From: Setaria digitata
Taxonomy: Eukaryota > Nematoda > Chromadorea > Rhabditida > Setariidae
Length of the DNA: 64,000 bases
NCBI GenBank assembly: GCA_003640385.1
Contig: RCAB01000015.1
Coordinates: 62,001 to 126,000 of the forward strand
Direction of reading: 5' to 3'
A model generated the notes under the pieces. The model made no database searches, had not been told where the DNA came from, and saw nothing but the letters and a program-made list of their open reading frames with translations. This document shows, piece after piece, positions 1-11,253 of this stretch. A program made the position numbers and the translations under genes. Each line of letters starts with the position of its first letter. The stretch's first letter is position 1.

Positions 1-48
1 ACTAACAAGGCCTTCCTGATAGATCTAACGGCAGTATTTCCGTTTCAG

Positions 49-1462
49 CTGATAGCAGAAGGTAGTGAAGATAAGAAGGAGCGCGAATATGCCTCCAACA
101 TCTTACCTTTGCGAACTCACGGGAACTTCCTACTTTGTTCAATTGTGCTGGGGAATACTATTTGCAACACAGTGATTACATTGCTTATCAGTGACATGTG
201 CGAATCAATTGATAAATATTCCGTTAATGTAAGAAAGCATTCGAGATTTAGTGTGCTTGTGTTCTTGTTGCAAACAGTCACGTAATGCTATAACTCAAGT
301 AAGGAGTTTCTAGGTCATATTATCACTAGTGATACCAACTGCTGTTATCACACTTCTCGGAGAAATCGTTCCACAGGCTATATGCGCACGGTACGGCTGC
401 AGCTTTCTTCTACATTAATGTCTTTGTTAGTTATCCGTAAATTAGAGTAAAATGATTACATTAAAGGAATATTCATCTTATCAAAATTTAGCCATGCTTT
501 AAGCATTGGTAGCCGAACGCGATATTTGACAATATTTTTCATGGTCCTTTCTGCACCTATTTCATATCCTTTTTCACTTGCTCTCGACTGTTTACTTGGC
601 AAAGAGGGTCGAGATGTGTATGATCGGAAAACTCTTCGTGTATTGATCACTATGCAAAGGGATTTAACCAAAGGTAATTTCCTGATTAGGCTGGAAGCTA
701 TGTAGGGCTTACTTAATTCATACGAATTTATGGTATATTCCTTTTTACTGCTGTTTCAAGAAAAATTAAGCAATCAGATGGACGGTGAAGCGACGGATTT
801 GGTGCTGGCAGCTTTCGATTTACCGGAAAAGATCGTCAAATCGGTGATGACTCCAATCGAAAAAATGTTCATGATATCTGATCAAAGTGTAATTGATAAA
901 ACTCTTCTAAAAGCTATCGCTGCCAAGGGTCGTACCAGAATTCCAATTTACAGTGGCAATGATCGAAATACGGTTTGTCCCTTAGATATCTTCACATATC
1001 ATGCAAATTTCGAAAGGCTTACGATTTCATGATGACATGGCAAGCAATTACTACAATTACTGTTTTCTTTTTTGAATTATTCGGACGAATTCGAAATAAT
1101 TCTTTAATGAAATATTTTGCATAAGTCTATTTTCACAAAGAATCAGTAGTTGTTTCGTTGCACGTTTTGAATTTTCTTCAAGGAATGATTTATTGTTGCT
1201 TAGTCTATTCTAGATTACAGCCATACTAAATATGAAAGACTTGCTGCCATTCTGTAAGACAAATTTCTTAAAAGTTGGTACAGTTGTGCAATTGTGGCAA
1301 CGCAGTAGTCAGTTTCGGTTCATTATTGGTAGCATGCCGGTTCTGCAACTGCTTATCGAGATGAGGACTGGAATACACATCGCCATGGTAGTTACCTATG
1401 ACGATCAGAAACGAGACTATATTGTTCAGGGACTTGTCACTCTTGAGGATCTCGTTGAAGAG
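49..1462 (+). CDS. CNNM/cyclin M-type metal transporter, internal fragment
   Basis: Five exons join in a consistent phase to 300 residues: 49-228, 314-390, 492-673, 761-972 and 1214-1462. The first two and the third give the end of the DUF21 (CNNM) membrane domain, including RTHGNFLLCS, NTVITLLISD and the family signature GEIVPQAICAR followed by HALSIGSRTRYLTIFFM. Exons four and five hold the CBS pair, with SVMTPIEKMFMI, RTRIPIY, ILNMKDLL, IHIAMVV and the end motif GLVTLEDLVEE. CNNM proteins sit in plasma or basolateral membranes and move or sense Mg2+ through the CBS module; that is family knowledge. The signal peptide and first membrane segments lie left of the window. The cyclic-nucleotide-binding-like domain that should follow the CBS pair was not found in the 3.3 kb before the next gene, so the 3' end is missing, very diverged or misassembled. 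Which nematode cnnm paralogue it is cannot be decided. Confidence 0.9.
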
Positions 1463-4400
1463 GTATTGTTTTGCAACTTCGTGTGGAACTGAACTTGCTA
1501 CAAATGCTGCTGTGCTTTATCAGCGGTAATACTGAAATCTAAAGAATGTAGCCAGTATGTTATCTAGGTTCATGTTTCTTTCTACCTATACCTAAACTAA
1601 ACTTTTCTTAAACTATTTCCTGCTATTTAACTTTTTGTTTCGTAGTCTTCTATATAAAATTTCTCCATCCTTCCTCTTCCTTATTCTGATGTTTACTTTC
1701 TAATATCGTGGCAGCATAATGGCACAAGGACGACAAACTTCATCATCATCATTCTTCTTTTACTTCAAGGGAATAAACAATAAGTTAGTGATAACGAAGA
1801 TAATATCAACTACAATAATTATACTAGAAGACGAAACTATTCAATATTTGAGACGTGAGATAGGGAAGGGACAAGGAAAAAAATAAACCGACACTTAAAG
1901 ACAGCCTGACAGAAGTGAAGCATTCTCTGCTATTGGGAGAAAAAAAAATGGCGTTTGGAAAGGTAAGCAAGCATCTGATAGGAAACATACCTGTTGCCTG
2001 ACTATGATTGCTTTAATATGCTAATGAAAGTACAGAGGAAAAGATGAACGAAATATCGTGGAATGTACATACGAATGATCACAAATGACATGTTTGTGGA
2101 AACTTCAACTAATATTTGAAAGGAATTCAATACTGAAATGCGAGAAGTGGTTTTAACAAGGGAAGCAATGAAATCAAGAAATGGGGATTGTTCCAAGTGA
2201 GAGTGAAGTGTGAAAATAGATTAAAGAGTACTGGAATTAAAATCGATCGATTAAAATCAGACAACATCAAGAAACGATTGGTTCTCAGTGGTGCTTTCTG
2301 TTACAAGAACACAATTATAAATATAATGAAGATGAATCGGGGATATCTCAGAACCACCAACAATAAATTAGATTTCTACTGCTAGCCGTAATTGATCAAT
2401 ACTAATGAAGATTATTTCAAGTTTAGAAATCGTTCAGCGGGAAAATGGCTTGAAAGACATTCCACCGAGAAAGTCAAAGGTTATCTAGAAAGAAGCCGGA
2501 AAATGCTCCAGAAGTTCGATAGAATCTGCGGACTAGATGGCAAACTCAATTTTTGTGAGGTGGGTACCTAAAGGATTTCTTTTTCGTGTTGTAGTTATGC
2601 TGTCCAAAATATCCTGCTTCTTGTCGTGAAGTTGCTCAATAGCAGAGAGTAAGGAAATGTCAAAGTAGAAAATTAAATTGAATCCTGGACTTACAAAAAA
2701 CAATAATAGTATTAAACTGAAAGATAGAAAACAGGTGCTATGGATGGATAATACCAAATGTTGTTATAGTGATGAACTGACGAAATAGTAGTCACTTCAG
2801 AAGGTAAAAAACTCGCTGAATTAACATAAGTGATGGTGGCGGCGGAAATTTCCGGCATAAAGTAAATGGACTGACAGGAGAAACAAAAGAACTGAAACTG
2901 AAGACATCGAGAATCCCAAATTCACGGAGATTTCAAATTAGCAAAGGAGTAATTGCATTTGGGAAGAAAACGATTGAAGACTACAAACTTATTACAGCAG
3001 GAAGACTTTCGAGATGATTAGAATGAATGGAGCGAGGGGATATAATAAGATATGCAAAGAAAAAATAGATCAGAGTGATAAGGGATAGAGCTTTAGCCTG
3101 AAATATCAATAAGATTCGTTGAGAAAAAGATTCATTTGGAAGTGCATGACGATTTTTAGATAGATTTAAGAATTGGTTAGATAAACAGATTACTTCTAAA
3201 AACACTCTGCAGGTGGTTGGCGAGATTTTTGATGAACAAGATGCGAGAATTCGAAGGGCCGGTCTCATGACCCGAACTTGGCGAAGAACACAGTAAATTC
3301 ATGCCGTTAGATTCATGAAATTCATAGGTGTATTTCAGTTAGACGTTCACTATATATTTGTGTATTATTGTATTAAAACATTCTATGATTTCATGATCAA
3401 CCTGAGTTAAGCAAAGATTTGAGAAGTGGAGGAGATTCCCATCAGGTCGTTCTCAAAAATACTCTTTCGCTCTGATGGGCAAAGGTAAGTGACGCGTAGA
3501 CGTTTCAAGTCACAAGATCGAGCGACCTCGTGGAAGAGGGGCTAAAGAGTGAAAAAAGTTGTCAGTCTCATCGATGACTCGAAAAGTTTGCGCGTTGACA
3601 GAGGAGTATAATCGATTAAATGAAGTGTTCGACGGGAGGATCTTAAAGGATTTCTGTGACGAAAACTGATTTGTGATCCATTGAGACGTCAGTCTGCGCA
3701 GAGTGGTGTTGACGTAGCGTGGAGTGGCACTTACCTGCTTCAAGGATAAGTGTGAGCATTCGCTGATTGCAGAAGAAATCCCGAAACTGTCAGGACAGAG
3801 ATGATCGACGCAATTCTGACTTGAGTATGCACTGAGCACTAATTTTGCTTAAATTTAAATTTCAGGGAGTGAACAGAAGCAAACTGGACAGAAAAATGTT
3901 TTGGCCCACATATAATTTGTAGTACGGCAAAATCAATTCTCTCCCTTTTGAAAATGATCTTTTTTGAAACTAATCGGCGGCCGTGTAAATGCCTTCGAGA
4001 GAATGGTGAAATGAGTGGAAGAATTGTCGACAGCTCATTGATTGCGAAACTCAGTGGCTCTTTTTTCTTGTTATTTCATTACAGAATTGACAGTACATCG
4101 TGGATTCGCTGTATATAAACAGAATTCTTAGATTAGAGAAGGAAGTAAATTAGAAGTCTGAAATTTAATTTTGAACTCAGCAGTGATGAGTAGAGTGAAT
4201 GGGTGAGACTGAGTGAGAGTGTCAACACAGAAATGTAATTTGAGGAAGGAAAAGAAATGAACTGTGCTGCCGTGCTGCTGCTGGTCAGTCGTTGCATGCT
4301 CAAGGAGGACAGTGGTCATCTGGTCACTCTACCTCTTTTTTTGTGAAGAAACATCGTCATACCTTCTCTCCTTTCCTTTATCCTTATGACAGAATTACTA

Positions 4401-4784
4401 AAGGTCACGCGAAGTCAGAATGGTAATGTGAGAATTCCACTTCTGAACGAGAAAGCTTATTAGTATCTCGAGAATTGCTTATTGATCGAGATATTTCATA
4501 AACAACAGACAACTCTGATGGACGCAATTATCACTACCTGAGTGATTGGTGCGGTAGATGAGTATAATGATAATATAGCATGCTTGATCGCATGTTGAGT
4601 CACTGTCTAGCAAGTAGGAAATCGTTTTTTTCGTGAATCAGTATCAAGCTAAGCAAGTGCCGTATTTAGTGAAGTTTCTTGAAGTTTATTTGGAACCTTA
4701 ATCAGAGCAAGTACTTTTTGTTTAATTTGTTGCTTTTGTTCGATCAGTCCACACGTCTTCTGAATACGGCATAATCATATAATC
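1463..4784. other. Gene-free stretch after the CNNM fragment
   Basis: I recognise no exon on either strand. From about 1.74 to 4.3 kb the plus strand is rich in A and G, unlike the T-rich introns of the flanking plus-strand genes. That would suit an intron or gene on the minus strand, or an inverted assembly segment. Open frames here (for example 3510-3839 minus) have no recognisable domain. Confidence 0.5.
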
Positions 4785-4794
4785 GCATTTTCAG
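4785..4794 (+). promoter_or_regulatory. Probable SL trans-splice acceptor of the rhomboid gene
   Basis: GCATTTTCAG matches the nematode TTTTCAG acceptor and lies 68 bases before the start codon at 4863, with no upstream donor exon evident. A normal cis acceptor after an untranslated exon is the alternative. Confidence 0.5.
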
Positions 4795-4862
4795 GCAAAA
4801 AAAAAAAAAAAGGAAAAGCACAGCTGTTATCCTTGTAAGAACAAAAAGAAGAAAAATAAGAG

Positions 4863-6903
4863 ATGAATGGTGAAGGAGAAGGATATCGGTATGGGATGGA
4901 CAGTGGAAATGATTCCTGGCTTAGTATTTTTCGAATGGTTAGTATAATGAAACATTAAACAACTAAACCTTTTTCATTCTCATTTCTCTTGTAATCCAAT
5001 TTTTATAACAGGACTTCTATTCTTAAAATTGTTTTAAGTATGCACATACTGAAATGTGGAGGCCGCGAGTTCAGTCTGAAAGTTTCTATGGGAAAATTAA
5101 AATTAGGTTTGATAAATGCTTACTGTAAGTGTTCGGTTTCGTAGATATGTTCGATTTGGTGATTATTAAATGAAACACAAGTAATACAATGATCTTTTAA
5201 AAGAGTAGTTTGCAAGTAAAATATGATTGGATTAATTAGTCATTAGTTAGATTACCAATCAACAAAATATGCAAATAAATTTTTAGTTCGATACAAATTA
5301 CGACGGATACATCGGAACGAATGAATTAAAACGATTTGTTCGTAATTCAGCGGCTTCATTCGGATTAACAAGGCAAGAAGCAGATGCTTTATTAAAAAAT
5401 GTTGATAAGAATCGTGATCATCTAATCGATTTTGCTGAATTCTGCACGCTGGTAATAATATTTTATTTTTAGTAGCAGTAATGTAATTGAGTATATTCTA
5501 TTATTCGTAATGAAAATAAGAAAATGAGTGAAAAGAAGTAAATAAGGTGAGATCACAATATGGTACTGAAAAGATTTTATCACTTGCAGGCGCTAATAAT
5601 GCTCGATTTAATTATAATTATTACAGATGAGTAAAGCGAAGAAGTTACGAATGAGACATGTATTATTTCGCGCTGCACAAATGGTGGTACCTCGAAGCAA
5701 TCGTACAGTACCATTCAGCTATTTGCAACAATATAACTGTTTTCCTCCTCCGTTTTTCATGATATGTATATCAATACTAGAAGTAAGTTTGTAGCTTTTA
5801 CTCTAGGTATTTGATAAGAGGATGGAAGTTTTACGGCAGAAAGTTGCCTTACGTTCCGGTTTTTTCAACTGCAATCATCACAATAGTTAAGAAAAATCGC
5901 AATGAATCGCTTTCTGTTCCAAACTTACCGTTTCAGATAGCAGTATATGTCTATTATGTTGTCAAATATAGAAGCGGAATTGAACTATATGGACCAGTGC
6001 CACAAAAATCTCTCCTCATATTTAATCCTCATAAAGTCTTCGAAATTTGGCGATATTTCACTTACATGTTTATTCATATCGGGTGAGACCTTTTTATAGT
6101 GTTAGTTACTTTTTCCTTAAAATTCATGAAAGTCTGTTATTTACGAAAAGTGTTATATCAAATTCCAGGATAACACATCTGGCCTTCAACGTGTTAACGC
6201 AGATTATTCTTGGTATTCCACTTGAGTTGGTTCATAAATTCTGGAGAATTGCTCTTGTGTATTTGTCTGGTGTTCTGGCTGGTACGTTAATCAGATTTTT
6301 TATTATCGATGTACAGAAAGTTTAAAGGAAAGTTCAAACTGGTCGAATTCTCTCTTCAGCGCTCTACACATCTTTACAGCTCACATTACTCGACTAGGAA
6401 ATGCGGGACATTTTAGGTTCCTTGTTGGATTATGCTATCGATTCAAAGGCGTATTTGGCTGGGGCTTCTGGAGGTGTGTATGCTTTACTTGCAGCACATA
6501 TAGCTGAATTACTCATTAATTGGACTGAAATGGAATTTGCGCTCTGCCGAGCCTTTGGTTTGGCAGTTTTGATCTCAAGTGATATAACCTTTGTCGTCTA
6601 TCACCGATACTATCTGAACACCGTAGATAAGGTTTTCCTTTCGTTCACTTAATTGAAGCGGTCTCCAGGTCCTCCTGTTATAGATAGATTTGTTTAAATC
6701 CTTCGAAAGTTTATTCCTTCCAATTCCAGGTATCCCATACTTCGCATCTTGCCGGCTTTATAGCTGGTATCTTAATGGGTACTGTTGTGTTACGCAATTT
6801 CCGGAAGAAAAATTGGGAACGCATGGTTTGGTGGATTGCTTTTGCAGCAACAAGCATTTCATTCTTCGCGCTCATCTTACTCAACATTATGCCGCATATC
6901 TGA
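4863..6903 (+). CDS. EF-hand rhomboid intramembrane serine protease
   Basis: Seven phase-consistent exons (4863-4937, 5287-5451, 5627-5782, 5937-6082, 6169-6281, 6417-6631, 6730-6903) encode about 347 residues from ATG to TGA. Two EF-hand loops lie at residues 27-38 (DTNYDGYIGTNE) and 65-76 (DKNRDHLIDFAE), both with acidic residues at loop positions 1 and 12. The membrane domain carries ITHLAFN (His184, Asn188), the active-site motif GASGGVYAL (Ser236) and SHTSHLAG (His296), so the Ser-His dyad is complete. WRYFTYMFIH is the usual rhomboid motif before the first conserved His. Family knowledge: such enzymes cleave membrane-anchored substrates such as EGF-family ligands within the bilayer; EF-hands are typical of the RHBDL1/3 and Drosophila Rhomboid-4 branch and suggest Ca2+ control. 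It may be the rom-1 orthologue, but I do not assign the symbol. It is convergent with UFM1. Confidence 0.95.
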
Positions 6904-7621
6904 AACGCCGAGATATCAGATTAGATTTCTTCGAAAACTACCTTGGCTGTCAATCCGGAAATCATGCTCCCGTTGAAGTGATCGTGCAGTTCCTGATCGA
7001 TTAAAGTATGTTCTCAAAGAACATGTACCACTTATTGAAGTTTTGTATAGATATCTAGTGAATTTAAGATAAGAAATCACAACGTGAACATATCTCGAGG
7101 ATTAGCTGAGATTCGAATATTGAGTATAAAAAACGCCAGACGATCGTGCATTTCTTGAGTTTCTGGTGACACGTAGTTTCATGTTCAATTTGAGAAAAGA
7201 TAACTCATCACACAATGTTACTGAAAATTGTAAAGGTGATATAAAAGGTGGACGAAATAAGCTGCTAACTCAATTTTATTCGTCTTTCAAAATAACAACA
7301 AGTTATCAGTTTTGATTGAATGAACCACGCAATCCCATATCCAGCCCCACATCCGTCATAAATTAAACTGATATGAACAATGTAAACAAGTTCAGAATAA
7401 CAAAATTATCCATTAAATGCCAACTCTTGCTACTGTCTAAATATTCCATATCGCTAAGTAAAAAAGTAACCAATACAATTTTCATGCATTAAACACGCTG
7501 CTCGCGAACATGAGCTTAGAACTAATTAGTTCTTAGGAGAAAATTTTACGAGGCACTTCCATCACAGTAGGAAATATATCACAGATAGAAGCTTTAACAA
7601 ACTTATAACTAACAGAACGAA
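6904..7621. other. Convergent intergenic region
   Basis: About 720 bases between the stop codons of the rhomboid gene and UFM1. It must hold both 3' untranslated regions. I see no gene or clear polyadenylation signal pair. Confidence 0.6.
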
Positions 7622-8256
7622 TCATAAGCAACCTACTCTATCCCTTGGTATCAGTCTAAGTTCGCTCCCATGTTTTAAAAATATGTTGCCAGCCGAATGT
7701 GCTGGATTTACACCAACCCCATCATTCGTTATGATAGCACTCGTTGCCGCTGGCACTTTAAATTCTTCAGCAGCGAATTTCAAAACTGCAGTAAAAGGTG
7801 CTGACTCCGGTACACTGAGCCTGGAAGTAAACAAGTTACGTTTCTCATTAAATACCGAATTCCGATGGATTAATCGAATTATCATACCAATACATTCCGC
7901 AAATAGAAACAAAGCGTTTTCAGAGCACAAAATTAGTGTCATCGAAGAAACGTAGTTTAGCCAGAAAAAGCGAGGAGTTGATAGGAATTCGGTGTAATTG
8001 AAGGTTTGTATTGTGCAGTCAATGCATCTTGTCTAGATAGGGATATCTAAGGTGAATAATTAGTAAAACAAGAACCAGTCCACGAGAGAAGCCTTTGAGT
8101 CACTCTTCACTACTCCACTGGGAACAGTACCTCACACTAAATTGACAATGAAGAGTGTTATTAAAGCTGAACAACTTACACTTTAAAGGGTAGTTTCGGG
8201 TCACTTGTCAGCGTTATTTTGAACGTGACCTTTCCAACCGCTTGTTCCGTTGCCAT
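7622..8256 (-). CDS. ufm-1: Ubiquitin-fold modifier 1 (UFM1)
   Basis: Exon 1 (8256-8180) and exon 2 (7820-7622), joined across a GTAAGT donor and TTCCAG acceptor, encode 91 residues. Recognisable UFM1 segments include [53 protein letters not shown] and [17 protein letters not shown]1 is a ubiquitin-like protein; its C-terminal Gly is exposed by a UFSP protease, activated by UBA5, passed to UFC1 and attached by the UFL1 complex to targets such as the ribosomal protein uL24 at the endoplasmic reticulum. Here the conserved RVG is followed by Cys-Leu, so the precursor needs removal of two residues. The N-terminus is about six residues longer than in human UFM1, a common nematode difference. The start chosen is the only ATG in frame that leaves a normal family N-terminus. 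Confidence 0.97.
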
Positions 8257-8722
8257 TTCTATCAGAATAGCAGCAATTCGCCAAGTCTCCACGGTTAAGA
8301 TATGCCGAAGCAAGTCAGTCCCTAAGAAAAACTCATGAATGAATGTCTGAGAACACCCAAGAGCATCCCTCAGAACTACCGAGGAGACCGACAACCCAAA
8401 AAACAACCGGAGGATAGTGGACCATTCATCTCAATCTCAATGCATCATGAGAATGAAACATCCATCCACAACATCCAAGTTTAGAAATAGCGTTAGCTTC
8501 GAGGAGAACCAGAGAAGAACATTAATTAAACAATTGCACATAGTGATGAGATTCAGAGCAGTGGGAAATTTGTGTGCTGGCATGAGGAATAGAGAATCAG
8601 CAGCGTGAGAAATACTAGCCAGCAAAGACAACGATGACATGCAAGACACAGACAGAAAAAGAGGTAACAATGAGAAACAAAGACCTTAGCAGTTACAACA
8701 CCTTGCACCAGTGATTGCTTAA
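8257..8722. other. Spacer between UFM1 and the U1 gene
   Basis: No gene is recognised. On the minus strand it must contain the UFM1 promoter and 5' untranslated region, since UFM1 is transcribed leftwards from here. Confidence 0.5.
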
Positions 8723-8891
8723 CAGGGGGGTCAGCGCGAACGCTATTCCCCCAAACGCAAAAATTATGCTGTTGGCTGATCCCAACTCGGGATAGCCACA
8801 CAGGTCAGCCTGGGCCGAAAGTGCAGTGGCCAAGCCTCACTGTGAAGCCCCCGCCTTCATGATCGCGGAGAACTCCCAGCCAGGTAAGTTT
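8723..8891 (-). ncRNA. U1 spliceosomal snRNA
   Basis: On the minus strand the RNA begins AAACUUACCUG (8891-8881), the sequence that pairs with 5' splice sites. It continues through the stem-loop I region with GAUCAUGAAGG, then stem-loops II and III, and reaches a single-stranded Sm site AAUUUUUG near 8765-8758. It ends in the stem-loop IV hairpin, whose GC-rich arms GGGGGAAUAGCG and CGCUGACCCCC enclose a UUCG loop. Length is about 169 bases, normal for nematode U1, and the sequence agrees closely with C. elegans U1 as I recall it. All functional parts appear intact, so this is probably an active copy. It lies alone between FERM and UFM1 genes on the same strand. The exact 3' end is uncertain by one or two bases, and I could not fix the proximal sequence element upstream (above 8900). 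Confidence 0.96.
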
Positions 8892-11253
8892 ATGAGCCAT
8901 CGCATCCTCTTACTCCTACCACTGCTGCAGCCAATATTCACTTGTTCTTTTTGCCTTCGCCTAATTGTGTAGTCATTGTGATATATAATGCAGATAGAAG
9001 AGAGACAGACATTCAGAAAAGGAATTTTCTTCTTGTCAAGGATGCTCACTTCTAGCACATTTTCTATTAATTACTTGATTAATTAATAATTTGATGTTGG
9101 AATACTTTCTTAGGTTTCATGGCAAATGAGTCTACTATTTCTTAATTTACTAAAACGATAATTTCATACTTTTTCCAAAACGAATTCCGCCTCTGAGCAT
9201 TGGATTAGCACCGTGGAGAAGCTCGTTTCATCACTCAGCCAAGTAAGGGTAAGCAGGATATTAATGTCTGTTATTTATTTTGTTTGCATTAATGATCGAA
9301 ATTCTTATCGACTAGATTAGTGATAATTACTATTCACCAAATTAGCAGTATAGTAACTGATAACTGATAACTCCTTAATTAATAATAAAATGAAATGCCC
9401 ATCATGGTATTATTTATTGCTCGTTCTGGTCACTTCGTCACCTCGTTTTGCTCTTTTTAATTTATTTGAAAACACGCAAGTCCTAAATTTAATGACTATT
9501 GTCCTTTTATCCACGAACATATTCTCTCTTCTAGCGACAAACAATAATGGTGTTGAATAGGATATGAATTATGCGAAATGGATGTTCAAATGATGGTTAA
9601 AGCTTATCACTCAGGATTTAACACTACTCGGCTCCAGTAACCTTACTAAGGACTTGGCCTTATGATAAGCTTTTCTGCGAAAACTCAGCACTGCATGTTT
9701 GTAATTGGATTTGTAGCGGCTGCTTTCAAAGTTTATTCTTATCTGCAAACTTCTAATTCCTGGCATGTTGAAAAATTAGTCTCAACAAACTCGTTAGCTG
9801 TCAGGTGTTATCTTCAGTGCGACAACTAAAACATTTATTGAGATAGACAGTGGCTTGGACAAATTTTAAAGAATTTGTTTATTGGAAGCTGAAAATTTCG
9901 ATTTAGTAATTTGTTGCCAAGTTCATCCAGGCTACACTTGCACAGGTAATGAAGAAGAACAGCTATTTCGTGTCCAATTAGAGTGTCAACGAAAGAGAGT
10001 GATAGAGTGCGGTAACAAACTTATTTGATTAAAGATATGCTTGTGAATAAAATTTGTATGCTATATGGAAACTGAATTAGACTGATCAAGCTCAGGAGAG
10101 GGAGCCGAATTAGGGGCAAATTTCTTCCGGTTCTGACTTTCGTTCTAGAGAAGCAAAATCTGTGACGGAAAAACTGTTAGCTGATGATAGCCTGTACAGT
10201 TGATTTGGAATGAATATTGACAGATGTGCAAATAACACTGATGATAGTTCTGCGTTGACACTCCGCAGCAGTACTTCGATGGAAGAACAAAGCACTGACA
10301 AAGAACCGATCTTCTCCTAGATCGAGAAAACACTGTTGGACAGATTGCTCTCATTTTTAATCTCAAGATGGAAACGAAAACCGATTAAATTTTACCGAAC
10401 ATCAAATTAAAGCAAGCGTTACTTTAGATGAGCTTGCAGCCTTCATTTTGCATTAATAACAGAACAGTCCGAAGTCCTGAATGCTGTCTGGTTTCATTTT
10501 ATAGGAAAATATTAGAATTCAGTCAACAGTAGCTTACTAGGTGCGAAGCTTTTGACCTTAGACCACCTATTATTCGTTAGATCAGATTAGAAAAACAGCG
10601 TGAAAGTTTCCAATGAAAACTAGATGCTGATTCGTCATTTACACTTTTCCACTTACGTTACGTGGCAAAAAACTGAATTGATGAAAGAACCTCAGTAAGA
10701 TTAGAATTACGACTTCTAAAGTAGAAATATCACCTAGACGATTGAACAAACTCTTTGGTGGCAAAGTAGCATAAAACTTTATACATGATATGGATGACAT
10801 GAAGTACAGCAGCAAGGGCACGTAAGTTTGATGTGACATAACAAAGAAAAGTAAAAAAGCTTTGTTCGAAAAGTTTTGACAACATATTCAATTGGACTTG
10901 CACTTTGTTTACTAACACCTTGAGAAAGTTCGGCGATTGTTGAGTTGCTTTCGAATGATCGGGTGACACATTTTCTATCCGCCATTGTTGCTTTAAAAAA
11001 AAAAAAAACCTTTATCGTGCACTGACAAGTAACAGAACCGTTGCAAATATTTACTTCCAAGCCATTTAGTACTAATTTCAAGTAAAAGGTTCTGATCTTA
11101 ACAGATTATCACACTTTGCTCCCAAATATCGAACTTGCTGGGGAGCTAAAATAGCTAGAAAAGGCCAATCACCGATTTATCTCTGGCAGTAGTGATATGG
11201 CTGTTACAAGGATGCTATAAATTTAGTGAATTTACGAGTACTGTGGAAGAGGG
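8892..11253. other. Gene-free stretch downstream of the FERM gene
   Basis: About 2.4 kb between the FERM stop codon and the U1 5' end. It should contain the U1 promoter (about the first 100 bases above 8891) and the FERM 3' untranslated region. No exon or repeat is recognised. Confidence 0.5.
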
